DNA from: Lederbergia wuyishanensis
GTDB lineage: Bacteria; Bacillota; Bacilli; Bacillales; Bacillaceae_C
Direction of reading: 5' to 3'
Assembly (NCBI RefSeq): GCF_022900255.1
Contig: NZ_JALIRM010000001.1
Span: forward strand, 1 to 64,000
DNA: 64,000 bases
Of this stretch, positions 26,858-35,112 are shown piece after piece. How positions within the stretch are numbered: position 1 is the stretch's first letter; every line of letters starts with the position of its first letter. The translations under genes were made by a program, and so were the position numbers. The notes beneath the pieces were generated by a model. It was not told the DNA's origin. It saw only the letters and a list, made by a program, of their open reading frames with translations, and did not search any database.

Positions 26858-26905
26858 AAAAAGGCTGTCCAGTGCTTATCAGTAATGGACAGCCTAATTT
26901 ATTTT
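26856..26905. terminator. bidirectional terminator between yhcU and thioredoxin gene
   Basis: AGGCTGTCC / GGACAGCCT hairpin with A and T runs on either side; serves the convergent genes. Confidence 0.85.
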
Positions 26906-26910
26906 TCATT

Positions 26911-27372
26911 TTATATTTTCGTGAAAAAATCTTCAAATTCCTCTTGTGTATGCAAACCAACTATTCGTGCATGCTCTCTCCCAGCTATAAAGTAAATAAG
27001 TGTAGGTGTGTATTCAATTTTATATTGGTTATAGCCCTCTTTAAACTCAAGCAGGTTATATTGCAACACTGAAATTTTCATTTCTTCTGCAACAGGGTTA
27101 AGAATAGGAGTTGTCTGCATGCAAAAAGAACACTCAGGGCTATAAAAGTATACGATAGCATCTTCGCCTTTCTCAAGTTTTTTATTAAGAGCAGCTGGTA
27201 AAATAAGATTTTGGTAAAGAGGATTATCAAGCTGATCGATAGTCAAAGGATGGAGATTGGATTTTCCGTAAATATTTCCAATTGTTTTCTTGCTCTGCTG
27301 CATTTTAGTGGCGAGAGAAATAGCTGCAAATAATGCTATGATTATACATAAAAAAATGACTACTTTTTTCAA
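26911..27372 (-). CDS. membrane-anchored thioredoxin-like protein
   Basis: 153 residues: an N-terminal signal anchor (VVIFLCIIIALFAAISLA, residues 4-21) and an extracytoplasmic thioredoxin domain with active site YSPECSFCMQTTP (CSFC). The cis-proline strand is IEYTPTLIYF. It starts 25 bases after bdbC on the same strand; together they look like an oxidase pair, this protein being the extracellular thiol oxidase/isomerase and BdbC its quinone-linked reoxidant. Analogous to BdbA/BdbB-type pairs; the exact name is not assigned. Confidence 0.85.
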   Translation of the reverse strand: MKKVVIFLCIIIALFAAISLATKMQQSKKTIGNIYGKSNLHPLTIDQLDNPLYQNLILPAALNKKLEKGEDAIVYFYSPECSFCMQTTPILNPVAEEMKISVLQYNLLEFKEGYNQYKIEYTPTLIYFIAGREHARIVGLHTQEEFEDFFTKI

Positions 27373-27397
27373 TACTTAACCCTCCTTGTTTGTTTTA

Positions 27398-27805
27398 TCA
27401 CAATATACTTGAAATAAATATCATGATAAACGCAGTTAGTGCAAGAAAAGGAATTGTGATAAATCCAAGCCAATTAATATACTGAGTTGTGCAAGGTATT
27501 GTACCGCAAGCAGGCACTGATTCTGCAATAGTAGGTATTTTTTGAATCATATAAAGGTATAGAGAAACAGGTATGCAAATTCCTGAAAAAACAGCAGCAT
27601 AAAGAGCCGCATTATAATCCTTTTTAACAGTAGCAATTCCTAAAATGATTACGATAGGATACATAAGGATTCGAATATACCAACATATATCACATGGTGT
27701 ATATTTAAGTATTTCCGAAAAATATAAGCTTCCTAATAAGGCAATGACAGAAACTGCAAAAGCATAGAATATCCAAGACTCCCTAGTATCACTTTTGTTT
27801 TCCAT
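27398..27805 (-). CDS. bdbC: disulfide bond formation protein BdbC (DsbB family)
   Basis: 135 residues with four membrane helices. Two cysteine pairs face outside: YTPCDICWYIR (first, CxxC) and PACGTIPCTTQYINW (second), the DsbB-like arrangement. It reoxidises a thioredoxin-fold partner by passing electrons to quinone. ATG 27805 follows GAGGTTGAGAT. The partner thioredoxin gene follows in the same operon. Confidence 0.92.
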   Translation of the reverse strand: MENKSDTRESWIFYAFAVSVIALLGSLYFSEILKYTPCDICWYIRILMYPIVIILGIATVKKDYNAALYAAVFSGICIPVSLYLYMIQKIPTIAESVPACGTIPCTTQYINWLGFITIPFLALTAFIMIFISSIL

Positions 27806-27979
27806 TTTATCTCAACCTCACCATAATTGTACTATAATAATTAGAGTCTTCGGAAAATCCAATTGTAAATTCAGTTAGAACAAGTCACAAAACTGTAACG
27901 GATTTAGTTGATATTATTTTAAAATAAGATGTTCGGTTTAAACGGTTTTTATTTTGTTGATGAGAAGCTTTTTTCTGCT

Positions 27980-28175
27980 TTTCTATGGTCTAGCTCCTTG
28001 TTCTAGCCCCTCGAGATCAAATAACCTGGGGCAATAAAAGTCAAAATACAGACTTTTTTGCCCCAGAACATTTGCTTGTCGGAGGCCCGCAGGAGGCGGG
28101 TCAGGAAGGCGTTGCAACAGGACGTTGCGCCTTTAGCCTTTCATCCTCTTAAAGCGCCTTTCGCTTTTCTTTCAT
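27980..28175. repeat. copy of a dispersed Bacillus intergenic repeat
   Basis: GC-richer segment beginning TCTATGGTCTAGCTCC and TAGCCCCTCGAG, and containing GCTTGTCGGAGGC, the pattern of repeats scattered in Bacillus intergenic DNA. It holds a long hairpin at 28026-28066 (CTGGGGCAATAAAAGTC / GACTTTTTTGCCCCAG) and smaller ones (AGGCGTTGC / GCAACGT-like; AAGCGCC/GGCGCTT-like). Fills most of the 465-bp gap between bdbC and yhcY. Partial relatives appear near 12923 and 16409. Confidence 0.6.
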
Positions 28176-28270
28176 CATACTAAAGTTGTAGAGCAATTTA
28201 CGCCATAATGAGAATAAAGTCTAAAGCGGATTTTTGTATACTATATAGTGAGTAGTTGGAGGGATTTTTG

Positions 28271-29395
28271 ATGCAACGTGAAAAGTATGAAAAAAATTCT
28301 CATTTACGTGTTCTTAAAGAAATTGCTGAATTATTAAATGAAGGAACAGATATTTCTCTTTTATTATCAGATGTCTTGAAAAAACTTTTACAGGTTACTG
28401 GAGCCACAACAGGTTGGATTTTTTTAATTGGACCTGATGGGCGTTATAATGTGGCATCTGCAGAGAATTTACCTCCTGCTCTATCCAAAGATCATTGCGA
28501 ACCACTTAGACGAGGTAGTTGTTGGTGTATAAAAGGTTTTCGCAATGGAAGTTTGACTAAGGCTTCTAATATTATTGAATGTAGGCGACTTGAAAAAGCC
28601 GCTAAATTAAATAAAGACGAAACAGAAGGTATTTCTTTTCATGCAACCATTCCTCTAACATCAGCAGATGAAGTATTTGGCCTGTTAAATGTTGCGGCAC
28701 CCGGAAAAAAGGAATTTGGCCGTGATGAACTAGCGCTACTCGAATCTATTGCCTTACAAATTGGTTCTGCAATAAAAAGGGTACGTTTAACAAAAAAAGC
28801 TCAGGAAGTTGCGCTTATAGAGGAAAGAAATCGGCTTGCTCGAGATTTGCATGACTCCGTCAACCAGTTATTGTTTTCTCTTACTTTAACCGCAAGAGGG
28901 GGAGTAGAGATGACGGAAGATCTGGAAACAAAACATACTTTTCAGCATATCCAAGAGCTTGCTCAGGAAGCACTAACAGAAATGAGGGCATTAATTTGGC
29001 AACTGAGACCAAGTGGATTAGAAAAGGGTCTCATTCAAGCTATAAAAGGTTATGGAGAAATGCTTGGACTTCATGTTCACACGAAGTTATCGGGCCTATT
29101 AGCTTTACCATCTCTTGTGGAGGAAGCTTTATGGAGGATTAGTCAGGAGGCACTGAATAATTCAAAACGTCACTCGGGTCAAGTTGATGTATATGTATCG
29201 ATAAAAGTATCGAAATGCAAAGTACATCTAACGATTAGTGATCACGGATGTGGATTTATATATGAAAAAGAAAAAGAGCTTCCTTCTTTTGGTATCGAAA
29301 GTATGAGGGAGCGTGTAGAGGCGCTTAATGGCCATTTTGAATTAAGAAGTGAACTTGGTGAAGGGACTCAAATTGACGTAGCATTGCCGTATTAG
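28271..29395 (+). CDS. yhcY: GAF-domain sensor histidine kinase YhcY
   Basis: 374 residues, NarL/LiaS-type two-component kinase with no membrane helix. Order: GAF domain (about 25-170, containing Cys-rich HCEPLRRGSCWCIKGF), HisKA_3 dimerisation domain with phosphoacceptor His194 in RNRLARDLHDSVNQLL, and HATPase (ISQEALNNSKRHS, SDHGCGF, FGIESMRERV). ATG 28271 follows TTGGAGGGA; TTG 28256 overlaps the site. Cognate regulator yhcZ follows 11 bases downstream. The cysteine cluster in the GAF domain could bind a metal or Fe-S cofactor; signal unknown. Confidence 0.93.
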   Translation: MQREKYEKNSHLRVLKEIAELLNEGTDISLLLSDVLKKLLQVTGATTGWIFLIGPDGRYNVASAENLPPALSKDHCEPLRRGSCWCIKGFRNGSLTKASNIIECRRLEKAAKLNKDETEGISFHATIPLTSADEVFGLLNVAAPGKKEFGRDELALLESIALQIGSAIKRVRLTKKAQEVALIEERNRLARDLHDSVNQLLFSLTLTARGGVEMTEDLETKHTFQHIQELAQEALTEMRALIWQLRPSGLEKGLIQAIKGYGEMLGLHVHTKLSGLLALPSLVEEALWRISQEALNNSKRHSGQVDVYVSIKVSKCKVHLTISDHGCGFIYEKEKELPSFGIESMRERVEALNGHFELRSELGEGTQIDVALPY

Positions 29396-29406
29396 GGGGA
29401 GAAAAA

Positions 29407-30048
29407 ATGACGGTTCAAGTGTTGATTGCAGATGATCATCATGTTGTTAGGCGGGGACTTGTTTTTTTCCTGCAAACTCAAAAGGATATCCAAATAGTTG
29501 GTGAGGCGAAAAATGGAAAAGAAGCAGTAGAACTAGCCATTCAATTACGTCCTGACGTTGTATTGATGGATCTTGTGATGCCAATAATGGATGGAATTGA
29601 AGCTACAGGGAGAATAAAGGAATTATGCCCGGATATTGAAATAATGATTTTAACAAGCTTTGCTGATCAAGATCATGTTATCCCTGCTATAGAAGCAGGT
29701 GCTTCTGGATATCAATTAAAAGATATTGAGCCTGATGAGCTTGCATACGCAATTAGAAAGCTTGCAAATGGAGAAAATACTCTTCATCCAAAAGCGACGA
29801 ATTTGCTTATGACACGTATGAACCGCAAAAATCCCGCCAACAATCGGATTGCTGCATTAACACAAAGAGAAAAAGAAGTTCTCACAGAGATTGCTAAAGG
29901 AAAAAGCAATAAAGAAATAGGTGCACACTTAAAAATCACAGAAAAAACAGTGAAGACTCACGTCTCTAATATATTTATGAAGTTAGAAGTTGCCGATCGG
30001 ACTCAAGCTGCTTTATTTGCAGTGAAGAATGGATTTGTAGAGCAATAA
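29407..30048 (+). CDS. yhcZ: NarL/FixJ-family response regulator YhcZ
   Basis: 213 residues: receiver domain with ADDHHVVRRG, phosphoacceptor Asp55 in VVLMDLVMP, and Thr/Lys switch positions (ILTSFAD, YQLKD), then a LuxR-type helix-turn-helix (LTQREKEVLTEIAKGKSNKE, ITEKTVKTHVSNIF). ATG follows GGGGGAG. Operon with its kinase yhcY and with azr. Confidence 0.95.
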   Translation: MTVQVLIADDHHVVRRGLVFFLQTQKDIQIVGEAKNGKEAVELAIQLRPDVVLMDLVMPIMDGIEATGRIKELCPDIEIMILTSFADQDHVIPAIEAGASGYQLKDIEPDELAYAIRKLANGENTLHPKATNLLMTRMNRKNPANNRIAALTQREKEVLTEIAKGKSNKEIGAHLKITEKTVKTHVSNIFMKLEVADRTQAALFAVKNGFVEQ

Positions 30049-30076
30049 AGCAGTTAGAAGTGAAGGAGTGAATAGA

Positions 30077-30613
30077 ATGAATCGGATTTTAGTGATTAAT
30101 GGAGGTATGCCAAAAGGCGGAAGAACTAAAATTTTAACAAGTTTTATTGTACGTAAATACGACTTTCAATATGTCGATATTAGTGAATCAAACCTTCCTT
30201 TATTAACGGGTGAAGAGGAGCAGTGGAAATTGCCATCTGTTATCAATTTTAAAGAAAAAGTTCGTTTATCCTCGGGAATAATCTTAATTTCACCTGAATA
30301 TCACGGAGGCATGACTGGTGCATTAAAAAATACATTAGACTTTCTTACGAGTGAAGAACTTGAATACAAACCGGTCGCTTTAGTAGCTACAGCAGGAGGA
30401 GGAAAAGGGGGGATCAATTGTTTAAACAATATGCGAACAGTTATGCGTGGTTTTTATGCCAATGTCATACCAAAGCAAATTGTACTTGATCCGGAATGTT
30501 TTAACTATGATGATGCTACTCTTTGGGACGAATCCGCACAGTTAGTTGATGATATGGTCCAAGAATTACAAATGTTTATAAAAATCACATCAGAAGTAGC
30601 AGCAAAAATGTAA
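30077..30613 (+). CDS. azr: NADPH-dependent FMN reductase (azoreductase YhdA/Azr)
   Basis: 178-residue flavodoxin-fold NADPH:FMN oxidoreductase. FMN-binding stretches ILVINGGMPKGGRTKILTSF, SPEYHGGMTGALKNTLDFL and ATAGGGKGGINCLNNMRTV are present. Relatives reduce azo dyes, quinones and flavins. ATG 30077 follows AAGGAGTG. It is the third gene after yhcY-yhcZ as in B. subtilis (azr). Confidence 0.9.
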   Translation: MNRILVINGGMPKGGRTKILTSFIVRKYDFQYVDISESNLPLLTGEEEQWKLPSVINFKEKVRLSSGIILISPEYHGGMTGALKNTLDFLTSEELEYKPVALVATAGGGKGGINCLNNMRTVMRGFYANVIPKQIVLDPECFNYDDATLWDESAQLVDDMVQELQMFIKITSEVAAKM

Positions 30614-30649
30614 CTCGGTATCCTATTAGGGACACCGAGTTTTTTTGTT
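30610..30649 (+). terminator. terminator after azr
   Basis: ACTCGGTATCC / GGACACCGAGT hairpin followed by seven T. Confidence 0.9.
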
Positions 30650-30686
30650 AGCGAGAAAGCAACTGCCAAATACGCATCTTCGTTTG

Positions 30687-30944
30687 TTATATCGAAAGGA
30701 TGGGATTTTCATTTGGCGAATGGACCGTTTCGGTAACACTATTTGCGTGATCCAAGTAGCGAAGTAATGAATATAAATTTCGCTCAATCACTGTATAATC
30801 GCTCGAGAATTGATAAGCATTTAAAAAGCGTTCAATTCTCTTTGAAAGCATGTGGTCCTTAGTTCTTACCATCAAAACAATCAAATTATCCCATTCTGAT
30901 CTATGTGTGTAATATAAAGCACGATCATAGTCTAAAGTGTCCAA
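30687..30944 (-). CDS. yhdB: YhdB-like protein
   Basis: 85 residues, no membrane segment, rich in Tyr and charged residues (DTLDYDRALYYTHRSEWDNL). TTG start with AAGGAGGG seven bases upstream. Length and place between azr and spoVR match B. subtilis yhdB. Function unknown. Confidence 0.8.
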   Translation of the reverse strand: MDTLDYDRALYYTHRSEWDNLIVLMVRTKDHMLSKRIERFLNAYQFSSDYTVIERNLYSLLRYLDHANSVTETVHSPNENPILSI

Positions 30945-31015
30945 TATTTAACCCTCCTTTTTGGAGTTACTTTTATTATTTACTTGAAGGAAAGTTGTTT
31001 GCGGTGTAAATGTTG

Positions 31016-31044
31016 ACATTTAGATTGATTTTTTTTCATACATT
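31016..31044 (+). promoter_or_regulatory. SigE-type promoter of spoVR
   Basis: ACATTTA and CATACATT with a 14-base spacer match the SigE pattern; the -10 ends 24 bases before the spoVR ATG. spoVR is SigE-dependent in B. subtilis. Confidence 0.6.
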
Positions 31045-31067
31045 GTGGATAAAAGGGGGTATTGAAA

Positions 31068-32483
31068 ATGAATTCCGACTCGAAAGCGTTAGAATACGCC
31101 ATCAGTGAAATTACTGAAATTGCAAGCGGGATGGGGTTAGATTTTTACCCGATGCGATATGAGATATGCCCTGCAGATATTATTTATACATTCGGTGCTT
31201 ATGGAATGCCTACCCGCTTTTCTCATTGGAGCTTTGGTAAGCAATTTTTCAAGATGAAGCTCCATTATGATTTAGGTCTTAGTAAGATTTATGAACTCGT
31301 CATCAATTCTAACCCTTGTTATGCCTTTCTTCTCGATTCAAATTCACTCATCCAAAATAAACTAATTGTTGCCCACGTACTTGCCCATTGTGATTTTTTC
31401 AAAAATAATGTTCGATTTCGAAATACGAAGAGGGATATGGTGGAAAGCATGGCTGCAACGGCTGAGCGAGTGAGACAATATGAAATCGAACATGGAAAAG
31501 ATGAAGTGGAGAACTTTTTAGATGCTGTTCTTGCGATTGAAGAGCATATCGATCCTTCATTACTAAGACCATCATTAGATTGGTCATTAGATGATGAAGG
31601 TGAATGGGAGGAAGAAGATAGCGTACCTACTTCAGAATATGATGATTTATGGTCACTAGATATTAAAAACGAAAGGAAAAAAGATCGAAAAAAGAAGAAA
31701 AAACCATTTCCTCCTAAACCCGAAAAAGATATTATGCTTTTTATCGAGATGTACAGCCGTGAGCTCTCCGATTGGCAAAGGGATATTATGACAATGGTAC
31801 GGGAAGAAATGCTGTATTTTTGGCCACAGCTTGAAACGAAAATTATGAATGAAGGTTGGGCATCGTATTGGCATCAACGTATCTTAAGAGAAATGGATCT
31901 TTCAAGTGACGAATCCATAGAATTTGCAAAATTAAATGCAGGTGTCGTTCAACCATCTAAAACAAATATTAATCCATATTACCTCGGTCTAAAAATTTTT
32001 GAAGATATTGAGGAGAGATGGAATAATCCAGATGAAGAGATGATAAAAGATGGAGTAATCCCGAATTCTGGGCGTGAAAAAATATTTGAAGTAAGGGAAG
32101 TTGAATCAGATATTTCTTTTTTACGTAATTACCTTACAAAGGAACTTGTTTTAAAAGAGGATATGTACTTATTCCAAAAGCAAGGTCGAGATTATAAGAT
32201 AATCGACAAAGAATGGACCGAAATTCGTGATCAGCTTGTAAATATGAGGGTAAACGGGGGGTTCCCTTATATTACAGTCAATGATGGAGATTATATGAAA
32301 AACGGGGAACTTTATTTAAAGCATTGGTATGAAGGGATTGAACTGGATTTAAAATATTTGGAGAAAGTATTGCCATACATTTTCCAGCTTTGGGGAAGAC
32401 CTGTTCATATAGAAAGTATAGTGGAAAATAGACAAATGCAATTTAGCTTTGATGGAAGAAATATGCAGAGAAAGTTTCTATAA
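31068..32483 (+). CDS. spoVR: stage V sporulation protein R
   Basis: 471-residue SpoVR/YcgB-family protein needed for spore cortex formation. Recognisable stretches: [71 protein letters not shown] and [17 protein letters not shown]. The repeated His/Glu residues around [10 protein letters not shown] and NEGWASYWH suggest a metal site. ATG 31068 follows GGGGGT; TTG 31062 is too close. SpoVR works with PrkA and YhbH; those genes lie about 15 kb upstream. Confidence 0.95.
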   Translation: MNSDSKALEYAISEITEIASGMGLDFYPMRYEICPADIIYTFGAYGMPTRFSHWSFGKQFFKMKLHYDLGLSKIYELVINSNPCYAFLLDSNSLIQNKLIVAHVLAHCDFFKNNVRFRNTKRDMVESMAATAERVRQYEIEHGKDEVENFLDAVLAIEEHIDPSLLRPSLDWSLDDEGEWEEEDSVPTSEYDDLWSLDIKNERKKDRKKKKKPFPPKPEKDIMLFIEMYSRELSDWQRDIMTMVREEMLYFWPQLETKIMNEGWASYWHQRILREMDLSSDESIEFAKLNAGVVQPSKTNINPYYLGLKIFEDIEERWNNPDEEMIKDGVIPNSGREKIFEVREVESDISFLRNYLTKELVLKEDMYLFQKQGRDYKIIDKEWTEIRDQLVNMRVNGGFPYITVNDGDYMKNGELYLKHWYEGIELDLKYLEKVLPYIFQLWGRPVHIESIVENRQMQFSFDGRNMQRKFL

Positions 32484-32487
32484 GGAG

Positions 32488-32532
32488 ATGAATAATGCAT
32501 ACCAATTTTATATGGTGTGCATTATTCTTTTT
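32488..32532. terminator. bidirectional terminator between spoVR and the small membrane gene
   Basis: AATGCATACCA / TGGTGTGCATT hairpin followed by TATTCTTTTTTT. Confidence 0.85.
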
Positions 32533-32806
32533 TTGAATTTCGATAGGCAATGATAGCCGTTTTTAACCCCGCATATAACCCAACAGCAGCATTCCCATAG
32601 AAAAATCCCATAAAAACTGCACCCCAAAAATTGTATTTATGAGCGATAAAGATTGAAAAAAGAAGGCCGAGTATTGTGGCGATGGTTGGCACTAAAAAAC
32701 GAGGAACCCTAAGAAAGACCTTGATTAATTGCGTAATAATCACCACTAAAGGTACTGCAATAATAGCATCCCAAAAGTTCGTATGAATTACTGGAAAATG
32801 CTCCAT
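32522..32806 (-). CDS. small integral membrane protein
   Basis: 94 residues with three hydrophobic segments (AIIAVPLVVIITQLIKVFL, FLVPTIATILGLLFSIFI, FWGAVFMGFFYGNAAVGLYA). Size and pattern recall small holin-like membrane proteins; no firm family. ATG 32806 is preferred, with AGGGTGTG upstream; the GTG at 32815 lies within that site. Converges on spoVR. Confidence 0.7.
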   Translation of the reverse strand: MEHFPVIHTNFWDAIIAVPLVVIITQLIKVFLRVPRFLVPTIATILGLLFSIFIAHKYNFWGAVFMGFFYGNAAVGLYAGLKTAIIAYRNSKKE

Positions 32807-32863
32807 GAATAACACACCCTAATTATTTTTTATTAGCATTACCTATTTGAATGAAATGATGAT

Positions 32864-32897
32864 TAAAAAAAGAAAGGAGCATCAAAAGACGCTCCTA
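32864..32897 (-). terminator. terminator of the yjcZ-like gene
   Basis: On the minus strand AGGAGCGTC / GATGCTCCT hairpin followed by TTCTTTTTTT. Confidence 0.8.
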
Positions 32898-32911
32898 CTT
32901 CGGTCCGAACC

Positions 32912-33001
32912 TTAGTACATGAATGCCGTTCCAACGATGATTAACAAGATGAATAGAACCACAATTAAAGCAAAGTTATTCATTCCACGATGTTCACTCA
33001 T
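32912..33001 (-). CDS. YjcZ family sporulation mini-protein (29 aa)
   Basis: The peptide begins MSEHRGMNN and continues FALIVVLFILLIIVG, the YjcZ-family hydrophobic core. One membrane helix with a polar N terminus. AAGGAGGTGCC lies seven bases upstream. A SigK-like promoter (CATAACATA) sits just before. Probably a mother-cell spore-coat-associated peptide. One of four such genes in this window. Confidence 0.88.
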   Translation of the reverse strand: MSEHRGMNNFALIVVLFILLIIVGTAFMY

Positions 33002-33029
33002 AGATGGCACCTCCTTAAAGGTTCTAATC

Positions 33030-33057
33030 TATGTTATGACAATGGATATGTATTGGT
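33030..33057 (-). promoter_or_regulatory. SigK-like promoter of the yjcZ-like gene
   Basis: On the minus strand ACC, 16 bases, then CATAACATA, matching AC-N16-CATAnnnTA. The -10 ends about 28 bases before the ATG. Confidence 0.5.
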
Positions 33058-33257
33058 ATAGGACAACGTTTATGTTATTGAAAAAAAAGTAATAATGTGC
33101 AAATATCTCAAATAGTTACTTAATATATGTGATATACCTATAAATAGGTATAATGTCTGATTTAAATTCAGAAAAATTAATATAGTATGAAAAGTACATC
33201 AAGTTAATATTTTCACACTTATGATACTTTCATTAAAAGAAATGAGGGATGAGTAAA

Positions 33258-34553
33258 GTGAGAATTTTTGTGAAGCTTTTTTTTATGTTTACTGCAGTAC
33301 TATTGGTCAGTTTAAACATGACGATTAACACCGAAGCGAGTTTGTCAAAACCAAAATTAAATTTTGGACAAATTGAAAGAATGGATATTATTACAGATGT
33401 TTTGCCAGAAGGGGAAAAAGTTGTAGGAATTGCTGTGAAATATAAGAAAAAAATCAGTAATGTGTCGCTATCGACCATGTCATATGAAGTGAACGCACTT
33501 CATGGGGAGAATACCGCAAAAAGAACAATTACAAAAGTTTATGCTAATACTTCTCCTGAACTCAGTGAACAAGGTAAAAATGGAAACTTTGTTATCATTG
33601 AATTAGATAAAAATGATCCAATTGCCGGTACATTATTTTATGACTTCAGAACTGGAATTAATACGAGGCTACCCCTTGAATATACGGTTACCCAAGTTAA
33701 AAACATCGAGACGGTAATCGGTAATAATATTCCAACAACGCCAAATGTAATTGTAAACACAGGAGAAATTAATTTGATTGTAGATGATTTCTCTGAGAAA
33801 AACATTTCAGATAAAAATGGAAACTTTTTAAATTATAGACTTTTCGAACCTACCAATACAATAGAAAAACAACCACTTGTTTTATTCTTACATGGAGCGG
33901 GTGAGAGAGGAGTATCAAACGATGTCCAGTTATTAGCGAATAAAGGCGCTGTAAGCTGGGCAGCTCCTGAACAGCAAGCCAAAAATTCCGCTTATGTTGC
34001 TGCACCACAGGCTGCTATAGGTGATTGGTGGACAACCCAGACGAATATCAATCTTTTATTAGAACTTATCGAAACATTAAAAAATGAATACCCTATTGAT
34101 CCGGATCGAATTTATATCACTGGGATTTCAATGGGTGGGATGGGAACATGGTCACTCATACAGAGTCATCCTGAATTATTTGCAGCTGCAATTCCTGTTT
34201 GTGGGACAGGGAATGTAAACCTAGGGAAAAATTTAGTGAACCTACCGATTTGGGTAACACATTCGGCTGATGATACAACTGTTCCAGTAAGCGGCTCAAG
34301 AAATATGATTAATGCGATAGAAGCAGCTGGTGGAAAAGTCGTTAGAGCTGAGTATGCCGGTAATTTAGGTATAGATGCTGCTAATGCTGCAGCTCAACAA
34401 TTGGTGAATAAAGCGAAAGATACTGGCAGCCATACACTTTATTCGGAATTTACCCGTGGGACAACACCTATTAATGGCCATTTCGCATGGATTCCAACTT
34501 ATGAAAATAACGTAATGAAAAACTGGCTTTTTACAAATGTAAAAGGACAATAA
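33258..34553 (+). CDS. secreted alpha/beta-hydrolase (esterase-like)
   Basis: 431 residues. Signal peptide (LFFMFTAVLLVSLNMTINTEA, cleavage near 27). A beta-rich N-terminal domain (about 30-165), then an alpha/beta-hydrolase domain: oxyanion strand VLFLHGAGERG, nucleophile elbow GISMGGMGTW (Ser near 291), acid in HSADDTTVPVSGS and His in INGHFAWIP. The layout resembles secreted esterases/depolymerases with an Ig-like N-domain. GTG 33258 is chosen because GAGGG lies nine bases upstream; ATG 33249 directly abuts it. Substrate unknown. Confidence 0.85.
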   Translation: MRIFVKLFFMFTAVLLVSLNMTINTEASLSKPKLNFGQIERMDIITDVLPEGEKVVGIAVKYKKKISNVSLSTMSYEVNALHGENTAKRTITKVYANTSPELSEQGKNGNFVIIELDKNDPIAGTLFYDFRTGINTRLPLEYTVTQVKNIETVIGNNIPTTPNVIVNTGEINLIVDDFSEKNISDKNGNFLNYRLFEPTNTIEKQPLVLFLHGAGERGVSNDVQLLANKGAVSWAAPEQQAKNSAYVAAPQAAIGDWWTTQTNINLLLELIETLKNEYPIDPDRIYITGISMGGMGTWSLIQSHPELFAAAIPVCGTGNVNLGKNLVNLPIWVTHSADDTTVPVSGSRNMINAIEAAGGKVVRAEYAGNLGIDAANAAAQQLVNKAKDTGSHTLYSEFTRGTTPINGHFAWIPTYENNVMKNWLFTNVKGQ

Positions 34554-34589
34554 GAAAAGCTTCCTGGAAAATTCCAGGGAGCTTTTTTC
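34554..34589. terminator. bidirectional terminator after the esterase gene
   Basis: AAAAGCTTCCTGGAA / TTCCAGGGAGCTTTT hairpin with T run. Confidence 0.88.
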
Positions 34590-34866
34590 ATGAGGATTTT
34601 ATTATAAAAATTGATACGAGAACGACAATTCCGAAAGAAACGTAGCCAGCAATTCTTACAGGATGTCTCTTATCCTTATCAAACGATTCAAACACTCTCG
34701 TAGTAATATCAAGGAAAAGCAAAGTAGCAACACCTATAAATAGCCCCATCCAAATAGATTTTCCTGAACTATTAAATAAGTCTAGAAGTTTGGAAATGAA
34801 AATAATCCAAACGAACCCAAGCAACCCATTTAAAATCACTGAATATACCATTATTAACCATTTCAT
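34588..34866 (-). CDS. small membrane protein
   Basis: 92 residues, three hydrophobic segments (WLIMVYSVILNGLLGFVWII, IWMGLFIGVATLLFLDITT, IAGYVSFGIVVLVSIFIIK) joined by a charged loop FESFDKDKRHPVR. No recognised family. ATG 34866 is preceded by TTGGAGGT; the longer frame upstream has no good site. Confidence 0.7.
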   Translation of the reverse strand: MKWLIMVYSVILNGLLGFVWIIFISKLLDLFNSSGKSIWMGLFIGVATLLFLDITTRVFESFDKDKRHPVRIAGYVSFGIVVLVSIFIIKSS

Positions 34867-35112
34867 TTTAAACATACCTCCAATTAATATCATACCATAT
34901 GATAAATCAGTACATGATTCATAATAAAGACCTATTATATAAGTAAAAGTAGTAGGGAGCATAAATAAATCTCCATAATAAAGTAAATGTTTTCTCGAAT
35001 ACTTCGGTACTTCCTCAACTTTAAAAGACAAAAGCTTATATTAAGAAGGGATTTATAAGTTAGTGTAGAATATTGTGGAATAGAAAATTATTATGAAATG
35101 CTGGTGAGATTT

